Shown here piece after piece: positions 33,203 through 44,200 of a stretch of 64,000 nucleotides of DNA; position 1 is the first letter of the stretch, and each line of letters begins with the position of its first letter. Both the position numbers and the translations under genes were made by a program. This DNA is from Nonomuraea pusilla. GTDB lineage: Bacteria > Actinomycetota > Actinomycetes > Streptosporangiales > Streptosporangiaceae. The stretch is taken from contig NZ_FOBF01000002.1 of the NCBI RefSeq assembly GCF_900109355.1, positions 372,001 through 436,000 on the forward strand, written 5' to 3'. The notes under the pieces were generated by a model, which was not told the origin of the DNA, ran no database searches, and saw nothing but the letters and a program-made list of their open reading frames with translations.

Positions 33203-33873
33203 GCCATCATCTTCCTGTAGTGCGCGATCGCGTCGCCCGGCGCGGCGTCGGCCACGACCCGCCCCTCGTCCAGCACCAGCACCCGGTCGAAGCCGGCGAG
33301 CAGGTCGAGGTCGTGCGTGACGGCCACGACCTGCTGCGGCAGCTCGCCGAGCAGCTCGGCGACCTGGCGGGAGTGGCGCAGGTCGAGCAGGGTGGTGGGC
33401 TCGTCCATGACGAGGATCTCGGGTTCGAGCACGAGGACGGAGCAGAGGGCGAGCAGTTGCTTCTGCCCGCCCGACAGGTGGTGGGCGGGGTGGTCGGCGT
33501 GCCCGCCGAGCCCGTACCTGGCCAGCACCTCGCGCACGCGCCGCTCGACCTCGTCCCTGGGCAGGCCCTTGCGGCGCAGCGAGAACGCGACGTCCTCGGC
33601 CACGGTCGGCATGACGATCTGCGCGTCGGGGTCGGTGAACAGGAACCCGACCGAGCGCCTGACCCTGGCGGCCTGGCGGCGGGTGTCGAGCCCGAGCACG
33701 GTCACGCGGCCGGACGTGGGCAGCGCCAGGCCGTTGAGCAGCCGGGCGAGCGTGCTCTTGCCGGAGCCGTTGGCGCCGATCACGCCGACGCGGCGCTCGG
33801 CGAGGGTGGCGGTGACGCCGCGCAGCACGTCCCGCTGCCCGAGGCGGACGTGGACGTCGGCCAGCTCGATCAC
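33199..33873 (-). CDS. bioM: ECF transporter ATPase (BioM/CbiO-like)
   Basis: 224 residues from a GTG directly after the thiolase stop. Walker A GANGSGKSTLARLLNG, Q-loop GFLFTDPDAQIVMPTVAEDV, signature LSGGQKQLLALCSVL and Walker B ILVMDEPTTLLDL are all intact, and the Q-loop wording is typical of ECF ATPases (CbiO/BioM). It energises uptake through the T component and BioY. Confidence 0.92.
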   Translation of the reverse strand: MIELADVHVRLGQRDVLRGVTATLAERRVGVIGANGSGKSTLARLLNGLALPTSGRVTVLGLDTRRQAARVRRSVGFLFTDPDAQIVMPTVAEDVAFSLRRKGLPRDEVERRVREVLARYGLGGHADHPAHHLSGGQKQLLALCSVLVLEPEILVMDEPTTLLDLRHSRQVAELLGELPQQVVAVTHDLDLLAGFDRVLVLDEGRVVADAAPGDAIAHYRKMMA

Positions 33874-35019
33874 TCAGACCACCTCGAACAGGGCCGCGAC
33901 GCCGAGCCCGCCGCCGACGGCGGCCGTGGCCAGGCCCAGCGTGCCCGGTTCCGCGCCGCCCCTGACGAGCCTGCTGAACAGCCTGGTGACGACGACGGCG
34001 CCGGAGGCGCCCCACGGGTGGCCGAGCGCGAGCGCCCCGCCGTCGGCGCACACCCGGCCGGAGTCGGCGCCGAGCGGGTCGAGGCCGAGCGCGTCGGTGA
34101 CGGCGAGCACCTGCGCCGCGAAAGCCTCCACGATCTCCACCGCCTCGATCCGTGCCATGTCCACCCCGGCGTGCTCCAGCACCCGCCGCACGGCCGGCAC
34201 CGGACCCCACCCCGGCAGCCCGGGGTCGCAGCCGACCACGGACCCGGCGACCAGCCGCAGCCCCGGCAGCCCGGCGCGCAGCCGTTCCGGCACGACGGCC
34301 ACGGCCGCCGCGCCGTCGCTGATCGGGGAGGAGTTTCCGGCCGTAACTGTACCTTCCGGTACGAACGCCGCGGGCAGCCGCGCCAGGAACGCCGGACGCA
34401 GCGGGCGGGGCCGCTGGTCGTCGGCGCGCCCGGCGACCGGCACGATCTCCTCGTCGAAACGGCCCAGCTCGCGGGCCCTCAGGGCCTTGGCGTGGCTGAG
34501 GCAGGCGTAGGCGTCCTGGCGCTCGCGGGTGACGGCGCGGGCGGCGGCCAGCGCGTCGGCGGCCGGGCCCATGTCGGGGTCGGGGTGCCCCGGGGGCGCG
34601 AAGGGCGCGCGCGCGTACGGCTCCGCCGCCCCCCGCAGGTTGCGCAGCGGCGCGGTGGACGCGCTCTCGACGCCCCCGGCGATGACGAGGTCCATCTCGC
34701 CGGAGCGCACCGCCTGCCCGGCGACCAGCACCGCGGCCAGGCCGCTGCCGCACTGCCGGTCCACGGTGAGCCCCGGCACGGCGTCGCCCAGCCCGGCGGC
34801 CAGAGCGGACACGCGCGCCACGTTCCCGCCCGGCCCCATGCAGTTGCCGAGGACGACGTCGTCCACGGTCCGGCCGGGCACCCCGGCGGCCACGGCGGCG
34901 ACGACCGGCGCGGCGAGCCGGTCGGCCGTGAGCGCGCGGAACGCGTGCCCGGCGGTGCCGATCGGCGTGCGCGCGGCGGCGACGACGACCGGCCGGTTGT
35001 CCATGCTGTGCCGCTCCAT
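33874..35019 (-). CDS. thiolase-like acyltransferase with altered active site
   Basis: 381 residues of the thiolase fold. The acyl-accepting Cys90 (VDRQCGSGLAAV) and the histidine of GHPWGASGA are present. Two other hallmark residues are changed: the NEAFA motif reads VEAFAAQ (Asn to Val) and the C-terminal CxGGG motif reads AVGGGLG (Cys to Ala). Condensation or cleavage by the standard mechanism is therefore doubtful. It could act as an acyl-transferase or thioesterase-like enzyme. It sits between the AMP-ligase and the BioM ATPase, suggesting work on an acyl-CoA related to biotin, such as pimeloyl-CoA. Confidence 0.85.
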   Translation of the reverse strand: MERHSMDNRPVVVAAARTPIGTAGHAFRALTADRLAAPVVAAVAAGVPGRTVDDVVLGNCMGPGGNVARVSALAAGLGDAVPGLTVDRQCGSGLAAVLVAGQAVRSGEMDLVIAGGVESASTAPLRNLRGAAEPYARAPFAPPGHPDPDMGPAADALAAARAVTRERQDAYACLSHAKALRARELGRFDEEIVPVAGRADDQRPRPLRPAFLARLPAAFVPEGTVTAGNSSPISDGAAAVAVVPERLRAGLPGLRLVAGSVVGCDPGLPGWGPVPAVRRVLEHAGVDMARIEAVEIVEAFAAQVLAVTDALGLDPLGADSGRVCADGGALALGHPWGASGAVVVTRLFSRLVRGGAEPGTLGLATAAVGGGLGVAALFEVV

Positions 35020-35076
35020 CTCAGATCACGTCCAGGGTCGGATCGGCGGCCGGGTGCGGGCCGCGCGCGATGCGGG

Positions 35077-36444
35077 TCACGTCAGCCGCCTCAGGTCGGG
35101 GTCGCCGCCGGCCAGCCGGGCCGCGACGAGGGCGCGGGCGGGCTTGCCGGTGGGGGTGCGGGGCAGGCTGGGCAGCGCGTACCAGCGGCGGGGGCGCTGG
35201 GCCGCGTCGAGCCCCGCTCTGGCGGTGGCCTCCAGGGCGGCGCGCGGCGGCGGCGACCCGGCGCTCTCCACGATCGCGGTGACGACGGCTCCCAGCTCGG
35301 GGTGCGGCGCGCCGACCACGACGACGTCGCCCACGCCGGGCACGGTCCTCAGGACCTCCTCGACGTCCTCGGGCACCACGGTGGCGCCGCCCGTCTGGAT
35401 CGCGCCGTCGCCGCGCCCGCGCACCCGCAGCACGCCTCCCCCGTGGTACGGCTCGGCCAGGTCGCCGACCGTCGTCCAGCCGTCGCCGTCGCGGCGCAGC
35501 GGGCCGCCGGCGCCCGCCAGATAGCCCTCGGCCAGCCAGGGCGAGCGGGCCCACACCTCGCCCAGCCGGTCGCCGTCGCGCCCGCGGACCTGGATCTCGA
35601 CGCCGGGGAAGGCACGCAGGCCGTGCCCGTCGGGGTCGGCGGCGACGAACGACAGCTCGGTGGCGCCGTAGTACGCCAGCAGGCGCACCCCTGCGCGCCG
35701 GGCGCGTCCGCGGGCCCCGGGCGGCAGCGCCGCGCCGCCGACGGCCGCCGCGCGCAGCCGTCCCGGCCGCTCCAGCAGGGCCGGCAGGCGGTGCGGCACG
35801 GTGTGGACGGCCGTCGCCTCCCCCACCCAGGACGCGGGAGGCCGCCCGCCCGCCAGGAGCGCGGTGGCGCCCACGGCCAGGCTGTGCAGGGCGGCGAAGG
35901 CGTACAGCGAGGAGACGAGCGGTCCTGGCACGAGGACGACGTCGTCGCCGCCGATGCCGGCCAGCTCCGACAGGTGGGGGAAGGAGTCCGTCCACGAGGC
36001 GCGGGTGCGCAGCACCGCGCGGGGCCTGCCGGTGCTGCCGGAGCTGAAGCAGGCCCAGGCCAGGTCGGAGGGCGCGGGATCGGCGCCGGGGAAGGCTCCT
36101 GCGAGGGGGCCGGGCGCGGCCGGCAGGGGCTCGCGGACCAGGACGGCCACGGGGGCGTCGCCCGCGACGCGGGCCCAGCGGGCGGGGTCCCAGGCGGGGT
36201 CGCCGACGAGGGGCGTGGCGCCCGCCAGGTCGGCGGCCAGGACCGCGGTCACCAGCTCGACCGGGTCGGCCAGGCCGAGCGCGACCAGCGCGCCCGGCGC
36301 CGCGCCGCGCCGCCGCAGGCGGGCGGCGGCGCCGCGGACCCGTTCCGCGAGCGCGGCGTAGTCGAGCCCGCCCGCCGGGCCGCGCACGGCGAGCCGGTGC
36401 GGACGCTCCCTGGCGTGCCGCATGACGTGTGCTGCTACGGGCAT
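35077..36444 (-). CDS. acyl-AMP ligase / acyl-CoA synthetase-like enzyme
   Basis: 455 residues, counted from the ATG at 36444 (MPVAAHVMRHARERPHRLAV). A3 motif FSSGSTGRPRAV, A5 YYGATE, A8 GRGDGAIQTGG and the A10 lysine in PRTPTGKPARAL are all present, so it should form acyl-adenylates; transfer to CoA is likely. It is shorter than most fatty-acyl-CoA ligases, with a compact N-terminus. Its start lies 8 bp after the bioY stop. Context suggests activation of pimelate or another biotin-related acid, but that is inferred only from the neighbours. Confidence 0.85.
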   Translation of the reverse strand: MPVAAHVMRHARERPHRLAVRGPAGGLDYAALAERVRGAAARLRRRGAAPGALVALGLADPVELVTAVLAADLAGATPLVGDPAWDPARWARVAGDAPVAVLVREPLPAAPGPLAGAFPGADPAPSDLAWACFSSGSTGRPRAVLRTRASWTDSFPHLSELAGIGGDDVVLVPGPLVSSLYAFAALHSLAVGATALLAGGRPPASWVGEATAVHTVPHRLPALLERPGRLRAAAVGGAALPPGARGRARRAGVRLLAYYGATELSFVAADPDGHGLRAFPGVEIQVRGRDGDRLGEVWARSPWLAEGYLAGAGGPLRRDGDGWTTVGDLAEPYHGGGVLRVRGRGDGAIQTGGATVVPEDVEEVLRTVPGVGDVVVVGAPHPELGAVVTAIVESAGSPPPRAALEATARAGLDAAQRPRRWYALPSLPRTPTGKPARALVAARLAGGDPDLRRLT

Positions 36445-36451
36445 CGGCTGG

Positions 36452-37066
36452 TCAGCGCCCACCCGCCGCGCGCACCCGCTCGCGGTGCACCGCGGGCACC
36501 GCGTCGGGGTAGGCCCGCTGGGTGCCCCTGGCGACGAGGGCCGTGATCACGGCCTTGGCGATGTCGCCGGGCAGGAAGGCGGCGCTGAGCAGGATGGTCT
36601 TGCCGAGGGACAGACCGGTGATCGCGGCCTGCACGGGGATGCCGAACAGGTAGATCACGCCGACGCCGCCGACGAGGCAGGCGGCGACCAGCCGCACCAG
36701 GCCCGGCGTCCGGCCGCCGCGCTCGACCAGCCATCCCGTCACCGCGGCGCCGGGGAGCCAGCCGATGAGGAACCCGGCCGAGGGCAGCGCGAAGACGCCG
36801 AGCCCGCCCCGGCCGCCCGCGAGCAGCGGCAGCCCGGCCGCCACGAGGACGAGGAGCACGGCCACGGCGAGCGCGCCCCGCCAGGTGCCGAGGATCGCGC
36901 CCGCCAGCATGACGCCGAACGTCTGCAACGTGATGGGGACGGCGTTCCCGAAGACGTTGATCGAGCCGGGCAGCCCCAGCACGGCGATCAGCGCGGCGAA
37001 CACCGCGACGCGGGCCAGGTCGGAGGTGGGGAACCGGCGGACCTGCCGGTGAGCTTCATCCTTCAT
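36452..37066 (-). CDS. bioY: biotin ECF transporter S component BioY
   Basis: 204 residues, about six spans. FGNAVPITLQTFGVMLAGAI, LGTWRGALAV, PSAGFLIGWLPGAAVTGWL and LPGDIAKAVITAL are the conserved BioY blocks; the LPGD and GxLxGW-type motifs line the biotin site. It is first in the operon bioY - ligase - thiolase - bioM - bioN. No biotin riboswitch is known in these bacteria, and no clear BioQ or BirA operator was found in the 133-bp leader. Confidence 0.93.
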   Translation of the reverse strand: MKDEAHRQVRRFPTSDLARVAVFAALIAVLGLPGSINVFGNAVPITLQTFGVMLAGAILGTWRGALAVAVLLVLVAAGLPLLAGGRGGLGVFALPSAGFLIGWLPGAAVTGWLVERGGRTPGLVRLVAACLVGGVGVIYLFGIPVQAAITGLSLGKTILLSAAFLPGDIAKAVITALVARGTQRAYPDAVPAVHRERVRAAGGR

Positions 37067-37199
37067 GGGGTCGATCCCACACCACGAGCGGCGGTGCAGT
37101 CATGGAGGTATCCGACAACTTTCCGCCTCCACCTCTGGAGAGCGATCGTCGCAGCCGCCCATCGGCGCGGACCCGGCGGCGAGAGGACGCCCAGGCCGG

Positions 37200-38264
37200 T
37201 CAGGCGGCCAGGCGCAGGGCGCGGGCCACGTCGGTGGTCGCCGCCGACGTCCCCACGGGCTCGTAGCCGCCGCGCAGCGAGGCGTCCAGGTCCTTCAGCC
37301 CGTTGCCGCTCAGCGTGACGACGATCCGCAGCCCCGGCTCCAGCAGGCCCCTGCGGTGCCGGTCGAGCAGGCCCGCGACGCCCGCCGCCGAGGCCGGCTC
37401 GGCGAACACGCCGTCCCTGCGGGCGATCAGCCGGTACGCGTCGAAGATCTGCTCGTCCGTCACGGCGGCGATGAGGCCGCCGGAGTCGTCGCGGGCGGCG
37501 ACGGCGCCGTCCCAGGTGGCCGGGTTGCCGATGCGGATCGCGCTCGCGTCGGTCTGCGGCGCCGCGACCGGCGCGCCCGTGACCAGCGGGGCGGCGCCCG
37601 CCGCCTGGAAGCCCCACATGCGCGGCAGCCGTGCGGACAGGCCGGCCTCGCGGTAGGCCAGGTAGCCGCCCCAGGTGGCGGTGATGTTGCCGCCGTTGCC
37701 CACCGGCAGGCAGTGGACGTCGGGCGCCTCGCCCAGCGCGTCGACCACCTCGTAGGCGACCGTGCGCTGCCCGGCCAGGCGCAGCTCGTTGCCGACCGAG
37801 TTGACCAGCGTGACGGGGTGGTGGGCGGCCAGCTCGCGGGCGATGCGCAGGCAGTCGTCGAACGTGCCGTCCACCTCGACGATCGTGGCGCCGTACCGGA
37901 CGGCCTGGCTGAGCTTGGCGAGCGCGACCTGGCCGCTCGGCACGAGGACGGCCGCGCCCATGCCGGCCCTGGCGGCGTACGCGGCGGCCGACGCGCTGGT
38001 GTTGCCGGTGGAGGCGCACACGACCGTGCCGGCCCCGGCCTCGGCGGCGCGACTGATCGCGACCGTCATCCCGCGGTCCTTGAACGAGCCGGTGGGGTTG
38101 GCGCCCTCCACCTTCAGCCAGACGTCGCAGCCGGTCAGCTCCGACAGGTGGGCCGAGCGCAGCAGCGGGGTGTTGCCCTCGTTGAGTGAGACGGACGGGG
38201 TGGCGGCGGTGACGGGGAGCCAGCGCCGGTAGCGGCTGTCGATGAGGCCGTGCCAGGTGCTCAT
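37200..38264 (-). CDS. thrC: threonine synthase
   Basis: 354 residues from the ATG at 38264 ([19 protein letters not shown]). PLP-binding Lys62 lies in [14 protein letters not shown]; the phosphate-binding loop is [32 protein letters not shown] and GLKDLD near the end also match fold-type II threonine synthase. It converts O-phosphohomoserine to threonine. The hom and thrB genes are not adjacent; in many actinomycetes hom-thrC-thrB form an operon, so this may be a second, separate copy. It is divergent from an RpiR-type regulator. Confidence 0.9.
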   Translation of the reverse strand: MSTWHGLIDSRYRRWLPVTAATPSVSLNEGNTPLLRSAHLSELTGCDVWLKVEGANPTGSFKDRGMTVAISRAAEAGAGTVVCASTGNTSASAAAYAARAGMGAAVLVPSGQVALAKLSQAVRYGATIVEVDGTFDDCLRIARELAAHHPVTLVNSVGNELRLAGQRTVAYEVVDALGEAPDVHCLPVGNGGNITATWGGYLAYREAGLSARLPRMWGFQAAGAAPLVTGAPVAAPQTDASAIRIGNPATWDGAVAARDDSGGLIAAVTDEQIFDAYRLIARRDGVFAEPASAAGVAGLLDRHRRGLLEPGLRIVVTLSGNGLKDLDASLRGGYEPVGTSAATTDVARALRLAA

Positions 38265-38274
38265 GCCAGCAACC

Positions 38275-38324
38275 GTAACATTCGTTTCGTCGAACGCCGC
38301 AACCGGCTGTTGGTGTAACATTTG
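38275..38324. promoter_or_regulatory. repeated GTAACATTYGT motif between thrC and rpiR
   Basis: GTAACATTCGT (38275-38285) and GTAACATTTGT (38314-38324) are direct repeats 39 bp apart, in an AT-rich stretch between divergent genes. TAACAT (38315-38320) is also a fair -10 for the regulator, whose GTG at 38330 would be near-leaderless. Confidence 0.5.
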
Positions 38325-38329
38325 TCATT

Positions 38330-39259
38330 GTGGGAAACGAACAGGTCGCGGCCAGGCTCGGCGCCGTCTACCCCGAGCTGCCGCCCGGCGAGCGGGCCGT
38401 CGTCCGCGTGCTGCTCGACGACTACCCGTACGCGGCGCTCGGCTCGCTGCGCGCCCTGGCCGAGCGGGCGGGGGTGAGCCCGCCGACCGCGTCCCGGCTG
38501 TTCGACCGGCTCGGGTTCGGCGGCTTCGCCGACTTCCAGTCCGCCGTCCGCGCCGACGCCCGCCTCCAGGACCGCTCGCGCCTGCACGAGTTCGTCGCCG
38601 CGGCCGGGGAACCCGCCGAGGAGCGCACCGGCGAGCCCACCGAGGAGCCCACCGAGGAGCCCGCGCGGGCGGGTCACACCGGCCGCGATTCCCTGCGCGG
38701 GCCGGCCGGCGTCCTCGGGGCCGCCGAGGACCTGCGGCGCGGCCTGGACGTCACCCTGGAGGCCGTCACCGGGCCGCTGGTCACCACGGTCGCCGCCCTG
38801 CTCGCCGAGTCGCGCTCGGTGTGGGCGCTCGGCGGCCCGCTGAGCGAACTGGCCGCCGAGTACCTCGTCAGGCAGCTCGCCGGCCTGCGCTCCGGCGCGC
38901 ACCGGGTGCCGGAGAGCCCGTCCGCGCGGGCCCGCGCCCTGCTCGACGTCGGCCCGTCCGACCTGGTCGTCGCGTACGACTTCCGCCGCTACTCCCCCGG
39001 CACCGCCCGGTTCGTCCTGGCGGCGCGCGAGCGGGGCGCCCGCCTGGTGCTCGTCACCGACGCCTGGGAGTCCCCGCTGGCGCCGGAGGCGCACGCGCTG
39101 GTGCGGCTGCCGCGCGAGGCCGCCGGGCCGATCGCGCCGCTCACCCACGAGATCGCCGTGACCGAGCTGCTGCTCGTCGCCACGGCGTCCCGCCTGGCCC
39201 CCGCCGCCCGCCTGGCCGACCTCGACGCGCTCACCCACGCCCTGACCCGGCCCGAGTAG
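38330..39259 (+). CDS. MurR/RpiR-family transcriptional regulator
   Basis: 309 residues from a GTG. An HTH_6 domain (residues 5-80, AERAGVSPPTASRLFDRLGF, then GGFADFQSAVRA) precedes a SIS domain (about 140-300, ALGGPLSELAAEYL, VVAYDFRRYSPGTARFVLAA). SIS domains bind phosphosugars or similar phosphates. An acidic repeat (EERTGEPTEEPTEEP, near 100-115) links the two. It is divergent from thrC, with shared repeats between them, so control of thrC by a phospho-ligand such as O-phosphohomoserine is conceivable but unproven. Confidence 0.9.
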   Translation: MGNEQVAARLGAVYPELPPGERAVVRVLLDDYPYAALGSLRALAERAGVSPPTASRLFDRLGFGGFADFQSAVRADARLQDRSRLHEFVAAAGEPAEERTGEPTEEPTEEPARAGHTGRDSLRGPAGVLGAAEDLRRGLDVTLEAVTGPLVTTVAALLAESRSVWALGGPLSELAAEYLVRQLAGLRSGAHRVPESPSARARALLDVGPSDLVVAYDFRRYSPGTARFVLAARERGARLVLVTDAWESPLAPEAHALVRLPREAAGPIAPLTHEIAVTELLLVATASRLAPAARLADLDALTHALTRPE

Positions 39260-39317
39260 GGCTCCCGCCGCCCTCGCCGGAGAACCCCGGCGGCTCCCGG
39301 CGACGTACGATGCCGAG

Positions 39318-39767
<450 letters not shown>

Positions 39768-39772
39768 ACGCC

Positions 39773-40183
39773 ATGGACATGAACATTCACTCCACCTTCC
39801 TCCCGCACGACGACCCCGACGCCTCCCTCGCCTTCTACCGCGACGTCCTCGGCTTCGAGGTCCGCAACGACGTCGGCTACAACGGCATGCGCTGGATCAC
39901 GGTCGGCCCCGCCGAGCACCCCGAGACGTCGATCGTCCTGTACCCGCCGGCGGCCAGCCCCGGCATCACCGACGACGAGCGCCGCACCATCGCCGAGATG
40001 ATGGCCAAGGGCACCTACGGCATCATCGTCCTCGCCACCGAGGACCTCGACGGCGTCTTCGACAAGCTGCAGGCCGGCGACGCCGAGGTCGTCCAGGAGC
40101 CGACCGAGCAGCCGTACGGCGTCCGCGACTGCGCCTTCCGCGATCCGTCCGGCAACATGGTGCGCATCCAGCAGCGGCGCTGA
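39773..40183 (+). CDS. VOC-family (glyoxalase/bleomycin-resistance-like) protein
   Basis: 136 residues from the ATG at 39773 (MDMNIHSTFLPHDDPDASLA). The paired beta-alpha-beta-beta-beta modules are visible: DPDASLAFYRDVLGFEV at the start and GVRDCAFRDPSGNMVRIQQ at the end, the latter with the metal- or ligand-site Glu position replaced by Arg-Ile. It may bind an antibiotic or small electrophile rather than catalyse. It is co-transcribed with the AraC gene and followed by the UvrA-like gene. Confidence 0.87.
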   Translation: MDMNIHSTFLPHDDPDASLAFYRDVLGFEVRNDVGYNGMRWITVGPAEHPETSIVLYPPAASPGITDDERRTIAEMMAKGTYGIIVLATEDLDGVFDKLQAGDAEVVQEPTEQPYGVRDCAFRDPSGNMVRIQQRR

Positions 40184-40255
40184 GCAGCCGTCCGGTCCAC
40201 CGCTGCCCACCCCGCTTCGGCCGAAGGCGGCCCTCCCCCATCGATGGAGACACAG

Positions 40256-42646
<2,391 letters not shown>

Positions 42647-42693
42647 CCCCGCACCCGGGCGGGGGCGGGCCCCACCACAGGCTCGCCGCCGCC

Positions 42694-42725
42694 CCGGGCC
42701 CGGCCCGATTCCGGGACGGGCCCGG
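42694..42725 (+). terminator. GC-rich hairpin after the UvrA-like gene
   Basis: CCGGGCCCG (42694-42702) pairs with CGGGCCCGG (42717-42725), a perfect 9-bp stem, between the UvrA-like gene and the methyltransferase gene. Confidence 0.55.
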
Positions 42726-42748
42726 CCCCGGTGCGGCAGGATGATCAC

Positions 42749-43351
42749 ATGGCAGGGACGAACGGCAGGCGGTGGAACCACAACATCCACTACCACCCCC
42801 GGATCCTGGACGCGGTTCCCGCGGGCGCCCGGCGCGCCCTCGACGTCGGCTGCGGCGAGGGCACGCTCGCCCGCGCGCTGCGGCGGGCCGTGCCGCACGT
42901 CACCGGCATCGACCTCCACGCGCCCAGCGTCGAGCAGGCCCGCGAGCACCCCGGCGACGTCCACTACGTCGTCGGCGACTTCCTCACCCACCCCTTCGAG
43001 CCCGCCTCGTTCGACGTCGTCGCGTCGGTGGCCACCCTGCACCACATGGACGCCGCCACCGGCCTGGCCCGGATGCGCGACCTGCTGCGTCCGGGCGGCG
43101 TCCTGGCCGTCGTCGGCCTCGCCCGCAGCACCATGCCGCGCGACCTGCCGCGCGACCTCGCGGCCGTCGCCGTCAGCACCCTCCACCGGGCCGTCAAGGG
43201 CCACTGGGAGCACCCGTCACCCACCGTGTGGCCGCCGCCGGTGACGTACCCGCAGATGCGGGCGCTCGCCGCCGAACTGCTGCCCGGCTCCGAGTACCGC
43301 CGCCACCTCCTGCTGCGGTACAGCATCGTCTGGCGCAAGCCGCGCGACTGA
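42749..43351 (+). CDS. class I SAM-dependent methyltransferase
   Basis: 200 residues from the ATG at 42749 (MAGTNGRRWNHNIHYHPRIL). SAM-binding motif I LDVGCGEGTLARAL, motif II SFDVVASVATLHHM and motif III LLRPGGVLAVVGLA are clear. Two C-terminal segments, RDLPRDLAAVAVSTLHRAVK and TVWPPPVTYPQMRALAAELL, suggest membrane association or a substrate lid. The substrate is unknown. Confidence 0.9.
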   Translation: MAGTNGRRWNHNIHYHPRILDAVPAGARRALDVGCGEGTLARALRRAVPHVTGIDLHAPSVEQAREHPGDVHYVVGDFLTHPFEPASFDVVASVATLHHMDAATGLARMRDLLRPGGVLAVVGLARSTMPRDLPRDLAAVAVSTLHRAVKGHWEHPSPTVWPPPVTYPQMRALAAELLPGSEYRRHLLLRYSIVWRKPRD

Positions 43352-43403
43352 GCGCCGCCGCGATCGACGGCGCGATCCGGGCCCTGCGCTCCCCGCCGTC
43401 CTC

Positions 43404-43430
43404 CTGACCGCCGGCTCCAGAGCCGGTCAG
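43404..43430. terminator. bidirectional hairpin between convergent genes
   Basis: CTGACCGCCGGCTC (43404-43417) pairs with GAGCCGGTCAG (43420-43430), with a small bulge. It contains the GNAT stop codon and follows the methyltransferase gene by 52 bp. Confidence 0.55.
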
Positions 43431-43990
43431 GCCCGCTCCGCCACCGCCGCGCTCCGGTGCGCGCCACCGCGCGGGCCGAGACGCTTGTAGAAGAAGCTGC
43501 AGTCGCGCAGGACGCCGTCGGGGGTAGAGGCGTAGCCGGGGACGACGCCGAAGCGCGTCCAGCCCTCCTTGACGTAGAGGCGTTCCGCCGTGCTGTCCGA
43601 CTCGGTGTCGAGAAGGAGCAGGCTCGCCCCCGCCTCGCGCGCCGCGCCCTCCGCGGCGGCCAGAAGGGCGCGGGCCAGCCCGCGGCCCCGGGCCCTGCGG
43701 TGGACGATCAGTTTGAGCACCTCGGCGCGGTGGCGCCCGTTGGGCTTGGTGGTCAGGGCCAGGCTGACGGTGCCCGCCACGCCCCCGGCGTCGCGGGCGG
43801 CCCAGACGATCAGCGCGCCGTCGGCCACGGCGGGGGCCTGGTCGCGCCACCACGCCGCCGCGGCGACCCGGTCGAACGGCGCGACGAAGCCGAGCGACGC
43901 CCCTCCTTCCACGGCGTCGGCCAGGACGTCGGCGAGCCCCTCGACGTGGGCGGCGAACTCCTCGGGGCGCAGACGTTCGATGGCGGGCAC
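43427..43990 (-). CDS. GNAT N-acetyltransferase
   Basis: 187 residues from the GTG at 43990, eight bases after GAGGAG; the GTG three codons upstream lies within that site. Motif A LKLIVHRRARGRGLARALLA and motif B REAGASLLLLDTESDSTAER fit the GNAT fold; the end (YASTPDGVLRDCSFFYKRLG) resembles acetyltransferases of the tabtoxin/phosphinothricin-like group. An amine-bearing compound is the likely substrate. Confidence 0.85.
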   Translation of the reverse strand: MPAIERLRPEEFAAHVEGLADVLADAVEGGASLGFVAPFDRVAAAAWWRDQAPAVADGALIVWAARDAGGVAGTVSLALTTKPNGRHRAEVLKLIVHRRARGRGLARALLAAAEGAAREAGASLLLLDTESDSTAERLYVKEGWTRFGVVPGYASTPDGVLRDCSFFYKRLGPRGGAHRSAAVAERA

Positions 43991-44041
43991 GGGACGCACT
44001 CCTCGGCTGGCACGAATCAGGACAGGACGGTTGGGGGGCGG

Positions 44042-44133
44042 TAAGGCTCGGGCGGTTTCGGGGCGGGAGGGATCAGGAGGGATCGGGCGCCTTCGGGGCG
44101 ATACGGCTCGGGCGAGCTCGGGGCGGGAGGGTT
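44042..44133. repeat. 60-bp-spaced imperfect direct repeat
   Basis: Copy 1 (44042-44073) and copy 2 (44102-44133), both built on GGCTCGGGCG...CTCGGGGCGGGAGGG, match at about 27 of 32 positions and are exactly 60 bp apart. The region 43991-44200 holds no gene. Confidence 0.55.
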
Positions 44134-44156
44134 CGCAGTCGCTCGGTCGCCAGCTT

Positions 44157-44198
44157 GGGTCGGCCCGCTCGGGTCGGCCTGCTTCGGTCGGCCTGCTC
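44157..44198. repeat. three 14-bp tandem repeats
   Basis: GGGTCGGCCCGCTC, GGGTCGGCCTGCTT and CGGTCGGCCTGCTC follow one another without gaps, ending 2 bp before the stop of the XRE-cupin gene (44201). Confidence 0.7.
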
Positions 44199-44200
44199 GG

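Noticed and set aside
32591..33873. Cobalt or nickel ECF transporter (cbiQ/cbiO)
   Set aside because: The T and A components alone could suggest this, but the S component BioY at the operon start points to biotin.
33220..36546. Plus-strand open frame of 1108 codons opposite the biotin operon
   Set aside because: Low-complexity product rich in Arg, Gly and Gln; the opposite strand carries five recognisable genes.
37067..37199. Biotin-responsive riboswitch or BirA/BioQ site before bioY
   Set aside because: No structure or dyad matching a known site could be found in the 133-bp leader.
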